64,000 nucleotides of DNA from Devosia oryziradicis. GTDB taxonomy: Bacteria > Pseudomonadota > Alphaproteobacteria > Rhizobiales > Devosiaceae. Under the pieces are notes generated by a model. The model ran no database searches. It was not told the DNA's origin and saw nothing but the letters and a program-made list of their open reading frames with translations. Position numbers and translations under genes: made by a program. Positions 53,105 through 62,080 of this stretch are shown here, in pieces (position 1 is the stretch's first letter; each line of letters begins with the position of its first letter). The DNA lies in contig NZ_CP068047.1 in NCBI RefSeq assembly GCF_016698645.1, positions 3,197,001 through 3,261,000 of the forward strand. Reading direction: 5' to 3'.

Positions 53105-53659
53105 ATGACGCGACATGTGCTGGTTCTGGGCGGAGCCCGGTCGGGCAAGACGGCTTTTGCCGAACAACTGGCAATCCGCAGTGGCACTCGACCTGCCTAC
53201 CTGGCAACCGCCGAAGCACTCGACGCCGAAATGCGCGACCGCGTCGAGAGCCACAAGGCCGGCCGGGCGGCACGTTTCACCACGATCGAAGAACCCCTGG
53301 CGCTGCCCGAAACACTGCTGCGGGCAGCGGCTGACCACGACGTGATCCTGGTCGATTGCCTGACCCTGTGGATCACCAACCTGCTGGTGGCCAATGAAGA
53401 TGTCGCGCTCGCCGTCAGCGAACTGGGCGCGACCCTGGTGCAGCTCAAGACCAGCAAGGTGATCCTGGTCAGCAACGAGGTCGGCCTCGGGATCGTGCCG
53501 GACAACGCCATGGCCCGCACATTCCGCGACCTGGCTGGCGCGGCGCATCAGCGGCTGGCCGAAATCTGCGACGACGTGCATTTCATCGTCGCCGGTCTGC
53601 CCATGACGCTCAAGGGCGAAGCACCGGTACAATCGGAAGTGCGCATACACGAGGCTTGA
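53105..53659 (+). CDS. cobU: adenosylcobinamide kinase/guanylyltransferase
   Basis: The 184-residue bifunctional enzyme (also called CobP) activates adenosylcobinamide to its GDP form. The P-loop GGARSGKT is at 9-16. ESHKAGRAARFTTIEEP contains the guanylated His and the conserved follow-up. DVILVDCLTLWITNLL and KVILVSNEVGLGIVP complete the family pattern. It is the only rightward gene at the left end of the cobalamin cluster, and no B12 riboswitch is visible before it. Confidence 0.96.
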   Translation: MTRHVLVLGGARSGKTAFAEQLAIRSGTRPAYLATAEALDAEMRDRVESHKAGRAARFTTIEEPLALPETLLRAAADHDVILVDCLTLWITNLLVANEDVALAVSELGATLVQLKTSKVILVSNEVGLGIVPDNAMARTFRDLAGAAHQRLAEICDDVHFIVAGLPMTLKGEAPVQSEVRIHEA

Positions 53660-53676
53660 GGGGAGCCCCGATGTCG

Positions 53677-53788
53677 GACTCCCCTCCCCCTTGAGGGGAG
53701 GGGCGGGGGTGGGGGTCCATCGGTGGACCACACAGTGACCCCCACCTTCGCCTCCCTCCCATCAAGGGGGAGGGAGGCGAAGGAGCCG
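53677..53788. repeat. intergenic palindromic repeat (family D), copy 1
   Basis: A 28-nt block beginning GACTCCCCTCCCCCTTGAGG is identical to one at 58432. The second half has a perfect 16-bp stem, 53745-53760 with 53768-53783. It lies between the convergent cobU and cobD genes. Confidence 0.75.
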
Positions 53789-53800
53789 CCGCGCCAGCTC

Positions 53801-54763
53801 TCACGCCGCCCAGATCAGGAGCCCAGCTACAACACTGACACCCAGCAGCACGTTGAGCGTCGCTCGATAAAGCACCAGCGCCCGCAATATATCGCTGCCC
53901 ACCAGCTCTGATTTTCCATCGCCGAAACTGGGCAAGTCGACCAATTCGCCCGCATAGCTGCGCGGGCCGCCGAGCCGGAAGCCCAGGGCACCGGCAAAGG
54001 CGGCCTCGGGCCAGCCCGAATTGGGCGAGGCATGCTTGCGCGCATCTCTTGTGGCGATGGCCCAGGCGCCGCCTGGTCTGGCATGTTGGGTGAGGAAGCA
54101 AGCGGCGGTGATCAGCACCGCGGTCAGGCGCGCGGGCAGCAAGTTGACGAGGTCGTCCAGCTTGGCTGCGGCCCAGCCATAGTCCCGATAGCGCTCGTTC
54201 AGGTGACCGATCATGGAATCGGCCGTGTTGATCGCCTTGTAGAGCGCGATCCCCGGCAGCCCGAGAAGGACCAGCCAGAACCAGGGCGCTACGACGCCGT
54301 CCGAGGTGCTTTCGGCAAGCGTTTCGATGGCAGCGCGAGACACGCCGGCCTCGTCGAGGGCTTGAGGATCGCGGCCGACAATGTGGCTGACTGCCTCGCG
54401 GCCGGCTTCGAGCGAAACGCCCAAGGCGGTCGCCACGGCCTCGACGGCGCGACCTAGCTCCTTTTGCGCGAGAAAGGGCGTGGCGACCAGGATTTCAAAG
54501 ACGAATCCGCCGGGAATGGCCCGCACCGCCTGCTGGGCAGCAACCGCCACGACCAGCACCAGCACCAGCAGAACCGCCAGCGCCACCAGGCCCGCGAGCC
54601 GGCGCTGCTCGGCATTGCGTTTTTCGGTGTTCAGGCGTGCCTCGAGATAGTTGATGACGAAACCGAACCACATGACCGGATGGCCAATGGCAGCGGTCAG
54701 GCGCGCTGGGTATCCGACCCATCGCTCGACGAGGAGCGCGAGTGGGGGAAGGAAGGCATACAT
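53801..54763 (-). CDS. cobD: adenosylcobinamide-phosphate synthase
   Basis: The 320-residue membrane protein (CbiB/CobD) attaches aminopropanol phosphate to cobyric acid. RWVGYPARLTAAIGHPVMWFG at the start, AIETLAESTSDGVVAPWFW, ALYKAINTADSMIGH and DDLVNLLPARLTAVLI are family blocks. Several hydrophobic helices. It is the distal gene of the leftward cobA-cobB-cobQ-cobD run, 61 bp after cobQ. Confidence 0.96.
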   Translation of the reverse strand: MYAFLPPLALLVERWVGYPARLTAAIGHPVMWFGFVINYLEARLNTEKRNAEQRRLAGLVALAVLLVLVLVVAVAAQQAVRAIPGGFVFEILVATPFLAQKELGRAVEAVATALGVSLEAGREAVSHIVGRDPQALDEAGVSRAAIETLAESTSDGVVAPWFWLVLLGLPGIALYKAINTADSMIGHLNERYRDYGWAAAKLDDLVNLLPARLTAVLITAACFLTQHARPGGAWAIATRDARKHASPNSGWPEAAFAGALGFRLGGPRSYAGELVDLPSFGDGKSELVGSDILRALVLYRATLNVLLGVSVVAGLLIWAA

Positions 54764-54824
54764 GGACTGTTCCTTTTGCTCGTCCTAACCCGCGATGCCA
54801 TGCGCCCGAAGCCAGGGTCCATTC

Positions 54825-56285
54825 TCAAGTGACGACCGGCTTGGCCAGCCGCAACAGCGCATCGATATTGAGGTGCTTTTCGAGATGGGCAGCAAGATCG
54901 TCAAGGCTCAGTTCGATGCCCGCTTCGTAGGCAAGGTCGGGGCTGGCGGCATTGCCGAGAAAGGCACGGCGGAACGGGTCTGCCGCGAACAGGCCGTGGA
55001 GGTAGGTGCCGGCGACGCGGCCATCGGCGCTGATGGCTCCTTCCGGCGTGCCGGAAACCTGGGCGAAGGGACGGCTACGATCGCTACCCTCGGTCACGCC
55101 CATATGCATGTGATACCCGCTGATGGCGGCGCCCGAGGCGGTGTGCGTCGCCTGTTCGACCCGCAATTGCTTGACCGGCGTCAGCACGGTTTCGACATCG
55201 AGCAGGCCCAGGCCCGGGCTGGTGCCGGGGGCGCCTTCGATGCCATCGGGATCGGCAATGCTGCGGCCCAGCATCTGGTAGCCGCCACAAATGCCCAGCA
55301 CTTTGCCGCCGGCGCGGTGATGCGCCGCGATGTCGATGTCCCAGCCATTGGCCCTTAAAGCGGCCAGATCGCCCCGCGTCGCTTTCGATCCGGCCAGAAT
55401 CACCAGATCAGCCTCGCGCGGCAGTGGCTGTCCGGGCTCGACCAGCATGACCATGACGCCGGGCTCGGCGCGGAGCGGATCGAGATCGTCGAAGTTGGCG
55501 ATGCGCGGCAGGCGTGGCACGGCAATCGTAAATCCACCTGCCCTGCTGGCCGTGTAGCCCTCGAGCGCCAACACATCTTCTGCGGGTAGTTTTCCCGCAT
55601 CAGCAAACCAAGGCACGGGTCCAAGGCAAGGGACGCCGGTGCGTTCGGCGATGAAGCTGACGCCATCGGCAAAAAGGGTCGGATCGCCCTGGAATTTGTT
55701 GACAAGGGTCGCTCGGATCAATGCCGCATCGGCAGGGTCGATCACACCAAAAGTGCCGATGATGGAGGCGATGACACCGCCGCGCTGGATATCGCCGACC
55801 AGCACGACCGGCACTTGAGCGGCTTGGGCAAAGCCGAAATTGGCGATGTCGTTAGCGCGCAGATTGACCTCGGAAGCGCTGCCGGCGCCTTCGACGATGA
55901 CTACGTCGACAGTACCAGCAAGCTCGAAGAATGCTTGCAGCACTTCGGGAAGAAGCTTGCTGCGTTCTTGCCAATAGGCGCGAGCCGACATCGACGCTCG
56001 CCGCTGGCCCCGTACGACCACTTGCGAGCCGGTTTCCACCTCGGGCTTGAGCAGGACCGGGTTCATCGCCGTGATGGGATCACGCCGCGCCGCCCGCGCC
56101 TGCAGCGCCTGGGCCCGGCCGATTTCACCGCCATCAGTCGTGACGGCGGCATTGTTGCTCATGTTCTGCGGCTTGAACGGGGCCACGCGCAGGCCACGAT
56201 TGGCCAGGGCGCGACAGAGGCCGGCGACCAGCAGCGATTTGCCGACATCGGAGCCGGTGCCCATGAACATCAGTGACTTGGCCAT
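54825..56285 (-). CDS. cobQ: cobyric acid synthase
   Basis: A 486-residue glutamine-dependent amidase adding four amides to adenosylcobyrinic acid diamide. The P-loop-like GTGSDVGKS is at about 9-17, followed by [13 protein letters not shown]. The class I glutamine amidotransferase Cys is in [12 protein letters not shown] (near residue 334), with the His in AGTYLHGLF. It begins 8 bp after the cobB stop. Length standard. Confidence 0.97.
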   Translation of the reverse strand: MAKSLMFMGTGSDVGKSLLVAGLCRALANRGLRVAPFKPQNMSNNAAVTTDGGEIGRAQALQARAARRDPITAMNPVLLKPEVETGSQVVVRGQRRASMSARAYWQERSKLLPEVLQAFFELAGTVDVVIVEGAGSASEVNLRANDIANFGFAQAAQVPVVLVGDIQRGGVIASIIGTFGVIDPADAALIRATLVNKFQGDPTLFADGVSFIAERTGVPCLGPVPWFADAGKLPAEDVLALEGYTASRAGGFTIAVPRLPRIANFDDLDPLRAEPGVMVMLVEPGQPLPREADLVILAGSKATRGDLAALRANGWDIDIAAHHRAGGKVLGICGGYQMLGRSIADPDGIEGAPGTSPGLGLLDVETVLTPVKQLRVEQATHTASGAAISGYHMHMGVTEGSDRSRPFAQVSGTPEGAISADGRVAGTYLHGLFAADPFRRAFLGNAASPDLAYEAGIELSLDDLAAHLEKHLNIDALLRLAKPVVT

Positions 56286-56293
56286 GGCGCGAC

Positions 56294-57589
56294 TTATGCC
56301 GCATCCACGACATGGGCGTAAGAGCCCATGACGCGACCGATGACGGCGCCCATGGGCGGCAGCGCGTCGCCGCGGGCGTCGGTGGCGGCGAAGAGGGGCG
56401 TCAGCCGGGACTGTTTGGCCGAGGAATAGTGGAATTCGTGGCCGTTGAGATGGCCCGGCCATGGAAGGCCGCCCGACTGGATCAGCCGACGGTAGCCCAG
56501 GATGCGCTTGGGTCGATCGATCCGCGTAGTGACCGGCAGCAGGCCGGTCATCTGATACCCGTGCCCTGCCTTGTCGACCAGGGTTTCGCCCAGCACCATG
56601 AAGCCGCCGCACTCACCATAGAGCAGCGCACCACGGTCTCGGGCGGCGGTGAGCCCGGCCTTGAAGGTCGCGGCAGTGGCGAGGGCAGCGCCGTGCAGTT
56701 CGGGATAACCACCGGGCAGGTAGACCGCGTCGGCATCTGGCGACGGTGCTTCGTCGGCCAGGGGCGAGAAGAAGCTCAGTTCGGCGCCCTGGGCGCGCCA
56801 GCCATCGATCAAATGCGGATAGAGGAAGGCAAAGGCGTCGTCGCGAGCGATGGCGATGCGCTGGCCCAGTGGAGGCAAGGGCGTGGGTGGCGTTTGGCCA
56901 TTGGCGATTGGAGCAGCCAAAGTCTGCAGGCGGGCCAGATCGATGTAGTTGGCGATGGTCTGCGCTGCGGCATCGAGGAAGGTCTCGAAGGCGGCCACTT
57001 CGCCGGGCAGCACGAGGCCGAGATGGCGTTCGGGCACGACGAGGGCCGTATCGCGCGGGATGGCGCCGAGACAGGGTATACCGGTGGCGGCCACGGCCTC
57101 GGTCAGCATGCGCTCGTGCTTCATGGAGGCGACGCGGTTGAGGATCGTGCCGGCAATCCGTACGCCGGGCCGCCAATTGGCGAAACCGGCGACCAGCGGC
57201 GCCACCGACTGGCTCTGCCGGTCGGCATCGACCACCAGAACCACTGGTAATTCGAGCAGTTCGGCGAGGTCGGCGGTAGAGCCGGTATTGTCGGCGGCGC
57301 CGTCAAACAGGCCCATGACGCCTTCGACCAGCAGCAGGTCGGCACCGGTGGACTGGATGGCCGCGATAGACTTGAGGCGGGGAGCGGACATCGACCAGGG
57401 GTCGAGATTGACGGCGTCACGGAGGGCGGCGCGGCTGAGGAAGGCCGGATCGATATAATCAGGCCCGGTCTTGGCGGGGGCCACCACGACGCCTCGGCGC
57501 CGCAGGGCTGCCAGCAGGCCCAGCGTGATGACCGTTTTGCCCGAGCCGGAGCGCGGCGCAGCGATGACGAGGCCTCTAGCCAAAAACAT
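56294..57589 (-). CDS. cobB: cobyrinic acid a,c-diamide synthase
   Basis: About 431 residues. It amidates hydrogenobyrinic acid in the aerobic pathway. The P-loop APRSGSGKT is near the N-terminus, and the glutaminase Cys lies in [14 protein letters not shown] (near 327). The start is ambiguous: AGGAGG lies immediately before ATG 57589 but 7 nt before TTG 57583, which overlaps the cobA stop. Both give nearly the same protein. Coupled to cobA. Confidence 0.96.
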   Translation of the reverse strand: MFLARGLVIAAPRSGSGKTVITLGLLAALRRRGVVVAPAKTGPDYIDPAFLSRAALRDAVNLDPWSMSAPRLKSIAAIQSTGADLLLVEGVMGLFDGAADNTGSTADLAELLELPVVLVVDADRQSQSVAPLVAGFANWRPGVRIAGTILNRVASMKHERMLTEAVAATGIPCLGAIPRDTALVVPERHLGLVLPGEVAAFETFLDAAAQTIANYIDLARLQTLAAPIANGQTPPTPLPPLGQRIAIARDDAFAFLYPHLIDGWRAQGAELSFFSPLADEAPSPDADAVYLPGGYPELHGAALATAATFKAGLTAARDRGALLYGECGGFMVLGETLVDKAGHGYQMTGLLPVTTRIDRPKRILGYRRLIQSGGLPWPGHLNGHEFHYSSAKQSRLTPLFAATDARGDALPPMGAVIGRVMGSYAHVVDAA

Positions 57590-58412
57590 GCCTCCTGGCC
57601 TCGCCGACATACCAGTCGAGAGATTGCCGGTAGGCGCTGACTGGCCCTAGCACCACGATGGCTGGAGTGGGTACTTCGCTTAGCACATGCGCCTGGGCCA
57701 GCGTGGTCTCGATGATCGACTGATCCGGCGTCGCGGCATGGGAAACGATGGCCAGCCGATCGGCGCCGTCCCGCCCGGCGGCAAGCAGCTTCTGGGTGAT
57801 CGAGCCCAGATGCTTGACCGCCATGAACATGACGATCACGGGTGCTGCATGGGCAACGGCGTTCCAGTCGACGCCACCAGGAACGGCGCCGCTCTCGTCA
57901 TGCCCGGTCAGGAAGATGACCGCCTGGTTGGTGTCCCGATGGGTGATGGGGATGCCGGCATAGGCCAGGCCACCCAGGCCCGAGGAGATGCCGGGCACGA
58001 TGCGGAAGGGAATACCCAATCGAGCCAGGGCGCCGGCTTCCTCACCGCCGCGGCCGAACATGAAGGGGTCGCCCCCCTTGAGGCGGAGGACCCGCTTGCC
58101 CGACCGGGCGAGGTCGATCAGTTGCAAAGAGATGTCCGCCTGTTTGGGCGACGGCTTGCCACCGCGCTTACCGGCGAAAAGCTTTTGGGCACGCCGTGGT
58201 GCCATGGCCAGGAGGTCGGGGGCGACGAGGGCGTCGTGCACGATGACATCGGCCTGGCCCAGGGCATGGTAGGCGAGCAGCGAAACAAGACCCGGCCCAC
58301 CCGGACCGGCGCCTACCAGCCACACACTGCCAGGCTCGAAGGCCGGAAAATCGGCGTGATCGAGCGCAGCGAAGTGACCCCGGCGCGCAGGGCGGCGGAT
58401 CCAGTCAAACAT
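57576..58412 (-). CDS. cobA: uroporphyrinogen-III C-methyltransferase
   Basis: A 278-residue SUMT making precorrin-2, with WLVGAGPGGPGLVSLLA, RLKGGDPFMFGRGGEEA and GISSGLGGLAYAGIPITHR. I start at ATG 58412; upstream codons lie in repeat DNA. It has no CysG siroheme domains. It heads the cobA-B-Q-D run. Its 3' end overlaps the cobB start region. Confidence 0.96.
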   Translation of the reverse strand: MFDWIRRPARRGHFAALDHADFPAFEPGSVWLVGAGPGGPGLVSLLAYHALGQADVIVHDALVAPDLLAMAPRRAQKLFAGKRGGKPSPKQADISLQLIDLARSGKRVLRLKGGDPFMFGRGGEEAGALARLGIPFRIVPGISSGLGGLAYAGIPITHRDTNQAVIFLTGHDESGAVPGGVDWNAVAHAAPVIVMFMAVKHLGSITQKLLAAGRDGADRLAIVSHAATPDQSIIETTLAQAHVLSEVPTPAIVVLGPVSAYRQSLDWYVGEARRHVFG

Positions 58413-58431
58413 GACGACGAACTCGATGCAC

Positions 58432-58526
58432 GACTCCCCTCCCCCTTGAGGGGAGGGGCTGGGCGTGGGGGTCGGCCGGTGGTCCACTGAGCGACCCCCT
58501 CCCCGGCCCTCCCCTCAAGGGGGACG
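58432..58526. repeat. intergenic palindromic repeat (family D), copy 2
   Basis: The 28-nt block beginning GACTCCCCTCCCCCTTGAGG is identical to 53677 onward. A second C-rich/G-rich arm ends near 58526. It lies in the divergent spacer between cobA and cobK. Confidence 0.75.
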
Positions 58527-58608
58527 GGGCGATCGCCACATGTTCACGGCAGGCTTGAGAGAGAGCGGAGGAATAGGCACAGTGGCCGTGAGGAGACTTG
58601 TGACCAAG

Positions 58609-59337
58609 ATGAAGATTCTGATCCTGGGCGGCACGGCGGAGGCGCGCGAGCTGGCGAACCGGCTGGTCACGATGGGGCATGACGTCACCACCTCGCTGGC
58701 GGGTCGCACGCAAGACCCCAAGCTGCCGGAGGGCAAGCTGCGCATGGGCAAGTTTGGCGGCATACCGGGCCTCGCCGCCTATCTGCGGGCCGCCGGCATC
58801 GAGCGATTGGTCGACGCCACCCACCCCTATGCCGGGCTGATTTCCGTCAACGCCGTCGCGGCCGCGCAGCAGACGGGTATCCCGCTGGTGCGTTACATGC
58901 GGCCGGCCTGGGAGCAGAAGGTCGGCGAGCAGTGGTTGACGGTGGAGACTGCCGCCGAGGCGGCCGCGGCCTTGCCGCCCAATGCCGATGTGCTGCTGAC
59001 CACGGGGCATACGGGTATCGAACAGTTCATGGAACGCGACGATTGCCAGTTCGTCGTGCGTACCATTGAAGCGCCGCTCGATAGCCTGCCGCGCCATGCC
59101 ACCCTGCTGCGTACCAGGCCGCCCTACAGTGTCAGCGACGAGATAGCGCTGATGGAGCGCGAGGAAATCACTCATCTGGTCACCAAGAATTCGGGCGGGG
59201 AACAGACCGCGGCCAAGCTTGAGGCGGCCCAGCGGCTGGGGGTCAAGGTCATCATGATCGCGCGACCGGTCTATGGCCCAGCCAATGAGGTAGCCGGCGT
59301 CGAGGAGGCCATTGCCGCGCTCGACCTTCCGCACTGA
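58609..59337 (+). CDS. cobK: precorrin-6A reductase
   Basis: 242 residues from ATG 58609 (AGGAGA 12 nt upstream; GTG 58600 and 58588 are alternatives). It reduces precorrin-6A to 6B. MKILILGGTAEARELANRL, VDATHPYAGLISVNA, LLTTGHTGIEQF and LVTKNSGGEQTAAKLEAA are family hallmarks. It stands alone rightward within the cluster. Its 3' end overlaps the convergent cobE gene by 67 bp. Confidence 0.95.
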   Translation: MKILILGGTAEARELANRLVTMGHDVTTSLAGRTQDPKLPEGKLRMGKFGGIPGLAAYLRAAGIERLVDATHPYAGLISVNAVAAAQQTGIPLVRYMRPAWEQKVGEQWLTVETAAEAAAALPPNADVLLTTGHTGIEQFMERDDCQFVVRTIEAPLDSLPRHATLLRTRPPYSVSDEIALMEREEITHLVTKNSGGEQTAAKLEAAQRLGVKVIMIARPVYGPANEVAGVEEAIAALDLPH

Positions 59338-59702
59338 CCAAACGCAGCCAGGCTGAAGCCGGGACGGCATGAAGCGATGGCGCATGTCGCGTAGCGCGAT
59401 TTGCGCTTGCCGAGCAGCAGCGGGCCGGCGGCTGCGGCGACGGCCTCGCAGGTGCCAGGCGCATCGGACGCTAAATCGTCGTCATCGAGGAAATGCAGTG
59501 GCAGCTCGTAGTGCGCCGCAGCGTCGGCCAGCGCGGGATCGCCGTGCTTGCGGACATGGGTGGCCAGCGCAACAACATCGCACGGCTCACGTTGAATTTC
59601 GGCAAGGCAGGCGGCGATAAGTGAAATGATTTCGCCGGCATTGGCCGCTGTCGAGCAGCCCAATCCGATGATCAGCGGGGCCCGGCCCTCGATAGTCGTC
59701 AT
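59271..59702 (-). CDS. cobE: cobalamin biosynthesis protein CobE (CbiG C-terminal type)
   Basis: A 143-residue protein with the CobE/CbiG-C pattern: IIGLGCSTAANAGEIISLI, VVALATHVRKHGDPAL, LHFLDDDDLAS and GKRKSRYATCAIA. The last 30 or so residues run antisense to the end of cobK and look like an added tail. CobE is required in the aerobic pathway but its biochemical role is unclear. AGAGG, 5 nt before the ATG, lies within a hairpin of the riboswitch-like leader. Confidence 0.88.
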   Translation of the reverse strand: MTTIEGRAPLIIGLGCSTAANAGEIISLIAACLAEIQREPCDVVALATHVRKHGDPALADAAAHYELPLHFLDDDDLASDAPGTCEAVAAAAGPLLLGKRKSRYATCAIASCRPGFSLAAFGQCGRSSAAMASSTPATSLAGP

Positions 59703-59820
59703 TGTCGCCTCTTTCGAACAAGAGGCAGGTTCGCCTAGACCGTTGCAGTCCGGAATTGGTCCCCTGTTTGGGTCGACCGCACCGAAATCTGTTTCAGTTC
59801 CGTCGTGGGAACGCTGCGCA
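59703..59820 (-). promoter_or_regulatory. compact cobalamin-riboswitch-like leader of cobE
   Basis: Read leftward, the leader contains GAACTGAAACAG, CGGTGCG, AAACAGGGGACC, AATTCCGGACTGC, AACGGT and ACCTGCC in order, fragments of the adenosylcobalamin riboswitch core and B12 box. The usual peripheral helices between AACGGT and ACCTGCC are missing (only 8 nt). A 7-bp hairpin at 59707-59726 then holds the cobE ribosome site in its 3' arm and the last bases of ACCTGCC in its 5' arm. Translational control by B12 is inferred. Confidence 0.5.
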
Positions 59821-59980
59821 TTTTTGTTCTAGGCGCGCGGAAGCGCGTGGTCAATCAATGGCTTGCCAAGGATGGGCCGCAGATCGGAATGCTTCTGAAA
59901 ATGATTTGCAAATTCAAGGACTTGTCGGGGACAGAACGAGGCGCTATGGCCTGCTGAGCATCCCCCTTGAAAGAGCCACC

Positions 59981-60880
59981 GTGAGCATCACCGCCAACAG
60001 GACACTGGCCATTGCTGCCGCCAGCCTGCTCGTCGGGCTGATCGTGCTCGGGCTTAAATTCCTCGCCTGGTACCTGACGGGCTCGATCGCGCTCTATTCG
60101 GATGCGCTGGAATCGATCGTCAACGTGGTAACGGCGATCGTCGCCCTGATCGCAGTGCGGCTGGCGCAGAAGCCGGCCGATGCCGCCCTGCCCTATGGCT
60201 ACCACAAGGCCGAGTACTTCTCGGCGGTGCTGGTGGGCGTGATGATCATTGTCGCTGCCATCCTGATTGCCCGCGAGGCGGCGTTCGGCTTCATGTCGCC
60301 GCGCCTGCCCGATGCACCGATTCAGGGGCTGGCGATCAGTGGCGTCGCAACGGTCATCAACGTCCTTTGGGCCTTGGTCCTGATCCGGCATGGACGCGCA
60401 GTGCGGTCGCCAGCCCTGGAGGCGGATGGGCAGCACCTGCTGACCGATGTGATCTCCACCCTTGGCGTACTGATTGGCCTCGGACTTGTCTTTCTCACCG
60501 GCTGGGCCCCCCTCGACGCCATCCTCGCAGGCCTGGTTGCGCTCAACATCCTGTGGTCCGGCTGGGGTGTGATCCGCCAGAGTGTCGGTGGACTGATGGA
60601 TGTTGCGGTGCCTCCGCAGACGCAGAAGCTCATCCGCGAGATCATTGCCAGCAAAGCTGAAGGGGCGATCGAGGCCCATGACATCCGCACCCGCCAGGCG
60701 GGGAAGATGACATTCATCGATTTCCACCTGGTCGTTCCCGGTGCGATGACGGTGGATGCTGCCCATGCCATCTGCGACCGGATTGAGGCGCGCCTGCGCG
60801 AGGTGGTCAAGGACGTGCTGATCACCATCCATGTCGAACCCGAAGAGAAGGCCAAGCATTCCGGCATAGTGGTTCTTTAG
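59981..60880 (+). CDS. cation diffusion facilitator transporter
   Basis: 299 residues from GTG 59981 with a weak ribosome site; TTG 59966 is an alternative. Six transmembrane helices, with YSDALESIVN in helix 2 and HLLTD (H-x3-D) in helix 5 as metal ligands. A cytoplasmic C-terminal domain contains HDIRTRQAGKMTFIDFHLVVPG. This is the FieF/YiiP-like group exporting Zn, Fe, Co or Ni. Metal specificity is not resolvable, but its setting among cobalt-using genes makes cobalt balance worth considering. Confidence 0.92.
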   Translation: MSITANRTLAIAAASLLVGLIVLGLKFLAWYLTGSIALYSDALESIVNVVTAIVALIAVRLAQKPADAALPYGYHKAEYFSAVLVGVMIIVAAILIAREAAFGFMSPRLPDAPIQGLAISGVATVINVLWALVLIRHGRAVRSPALEADGQHLLTDVISTLGVLIGLGLVFLTGWAPLDAILAGLVALNILWSGWGVIRQSVGGLMDVAVPPQTQKLIREIIASKAEGAIEAHDIRTRQAGKMTFIDFHLVVPGAMTVDAAHAICDRIEARLREVVKDVLITIHVEPEEKAKHSGIVVL

Positions 60881-60924
60881 GCAGAGGCTTGCGGCCGGCA
60901 TGCAGCGCAGGCAGAATCGTGGCC

Positions 60925-61392
60925 ATGCGCACTTTCCTGATCAGCATCTTCGTTTTGCTTGCCGCCCCTGCCCTGGCCCAGGACTGGAGCCGGTATGACA
61001 ACGCCCGCTTTGGCTTCTCGCTCGACATTCCACCCGGTTTCGAGGTGGCGAGCGAGGCCGACAATGGCGATGGCGCCACGTTCTACAGCGAGGCGGGGGC
61101 GATGGACCTCTACGTCTGGGGCGCCCACCTGGTGGAGGACTTTGCCAGCGAGGCCGAGCAGGCGCAGGCCTTTGCTACCGAGCAGGGCTATAACCTGACC
61201 TATCAGGCGACAACGCCGCAATGGACCAGCTTTTCGGGCTTGGCCAATGGCAAGGTAATGTACCAGCGCATGCAGCTTCTCTGCGACGGCCAGAGCTGGG
61301 CAGCGTTTCGCGTCGAGTATGGCAAGCGGGACGTCGGAGAAATGAACGCGGTCATCGAGCGACTGGTGCAGTCGCTCAAGGGGCAGTGCTGA
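60925..61392 (+). CDS. secreted protein of unknown function
   Basis: A 155-residue protein from ATG 60925 (GTG 60919 possible). A clear signal peptide, MRTFLISIFVLLAAPALAQ, precedes a mature domain with YDNARFGFSLDIPPGF and ending LVQSLKGQC. No named family recognised; the pattern resembles small periplasmic proteins of this order. It follows the CDF gene by 44 bp in the same direction and converges on cobO. Confidence 0.75.
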   Translation: MRTFLISIFVLLAAPALAQDWSRYDNARFGFSLDIPPGFEVASEADNGDGATFYSEAGAMDLYVWGAHLVEDFASEAEQAQAFATEQGYNLTYQATTPQWTSFSGLANGKVMYQRMQLLCDGQSWAAFRVEYGKRDVGEMNAVIERLVQSLKGQC

Positions 61393-61438
61393 CGAGCAAT
61401 CCTAGTAACAGCACTAGATTGGTGAACGGACCAGCCGC

Positions 61439-62080
61439 TTAAAACTCGATTCCCTTCTGGGCCTTCACGCCCGAGCGGAAGTGATGCTTGATTTCGGTCA
61501 TTTCCGTCACGAGGTCGGCGATTTCGATCAGTTCGTCCTTGGCGTTGCGGCCGGTGACGATGACGTGGGTATCCTCCGGCTTGTTGCGCAGGAATTCGAC
61601 CACTTCCTCGATCGGCAGGTAGTCATAGCGCAGCACGATGTTGAGTTCGTCGAGCAGCACCAGTTTGTAGCTGGGGTCGGCTATCAGCGCCTTGGCCTGG
61701 TCCCAGGCCTTGCGGGCCGCGGCGAGGTCGCGCTGGCGATCGGCAACATCCCAGGTGAAGCCCTCGCCCATGGCGTTGATGGTAACAAGGTCCGGGAACT
61801 TCAGCAGCACGTCGCGCTCGCCGGTCTCCCACACACCCTTGACGAACTGCACCACGCCAACCTTGAAGCCATGTCCCAGCGCCCGGAACACCATGCCGAA
61901 GGCGGCGGTCGACTTGCCCTTGCCCTTGCCGGTGTGAACGATCAGCAGGCCCTTTTCCTGGGTCTTGGTGGCGAGGATCTTGTTCCGCGCCTCGCGCTTC
62001 TTCCTCATCTTCTCGGCGTGATAAGCGTCGCGCTCGGCCTCGCTCATCAGATCGGTCTTCTTGACTGGCTTGTCGGTCAT
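61439..62080 (-). CDS. cobO: cob(I)yrinic acid a,c-diamide adenosyltransferase
   Basis: A 213-residue BtuR/CobA-type adenosyltransferase that adds the upper adenosyl ligand. The P-loop HTGKGKGKST is at 49-58. VGVVQFVKGVWETGERD and LVLLDELNIVLRYDYLP are family blocks. The N-terminal charged helix is typical of rhizobial CobO. Its ATG overlaps the upstream kinase gene stop by 4 nt. Confidence 0.97.
   Translation of the reverse strand: MTDKPVKKTDLMSEAERDAYHAEKMRKKREARNKILATKTQEKGLLIVHTGKGKGKSTAAFGMVFRALGHGFKVGVVQFVKGVWETGERDVLLKFPDLVTINAMGEGFTWDVADRQRDLAAARKAWDQAKALIADPSYKLVLLDELNIVLRYDYLPIEEVVEFLRNKPEDTHVIVTGRNAKDELIEIADLVTEMTEIKHHFRSGVKAQKGIEF

Noticed and set aside
53677..58526. Cobalamin cluster as a genomic island
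   Set aside because: No integrase, tRNA target or composition shift was seen; the flanking repeats belong to general intergenic palindrome families.
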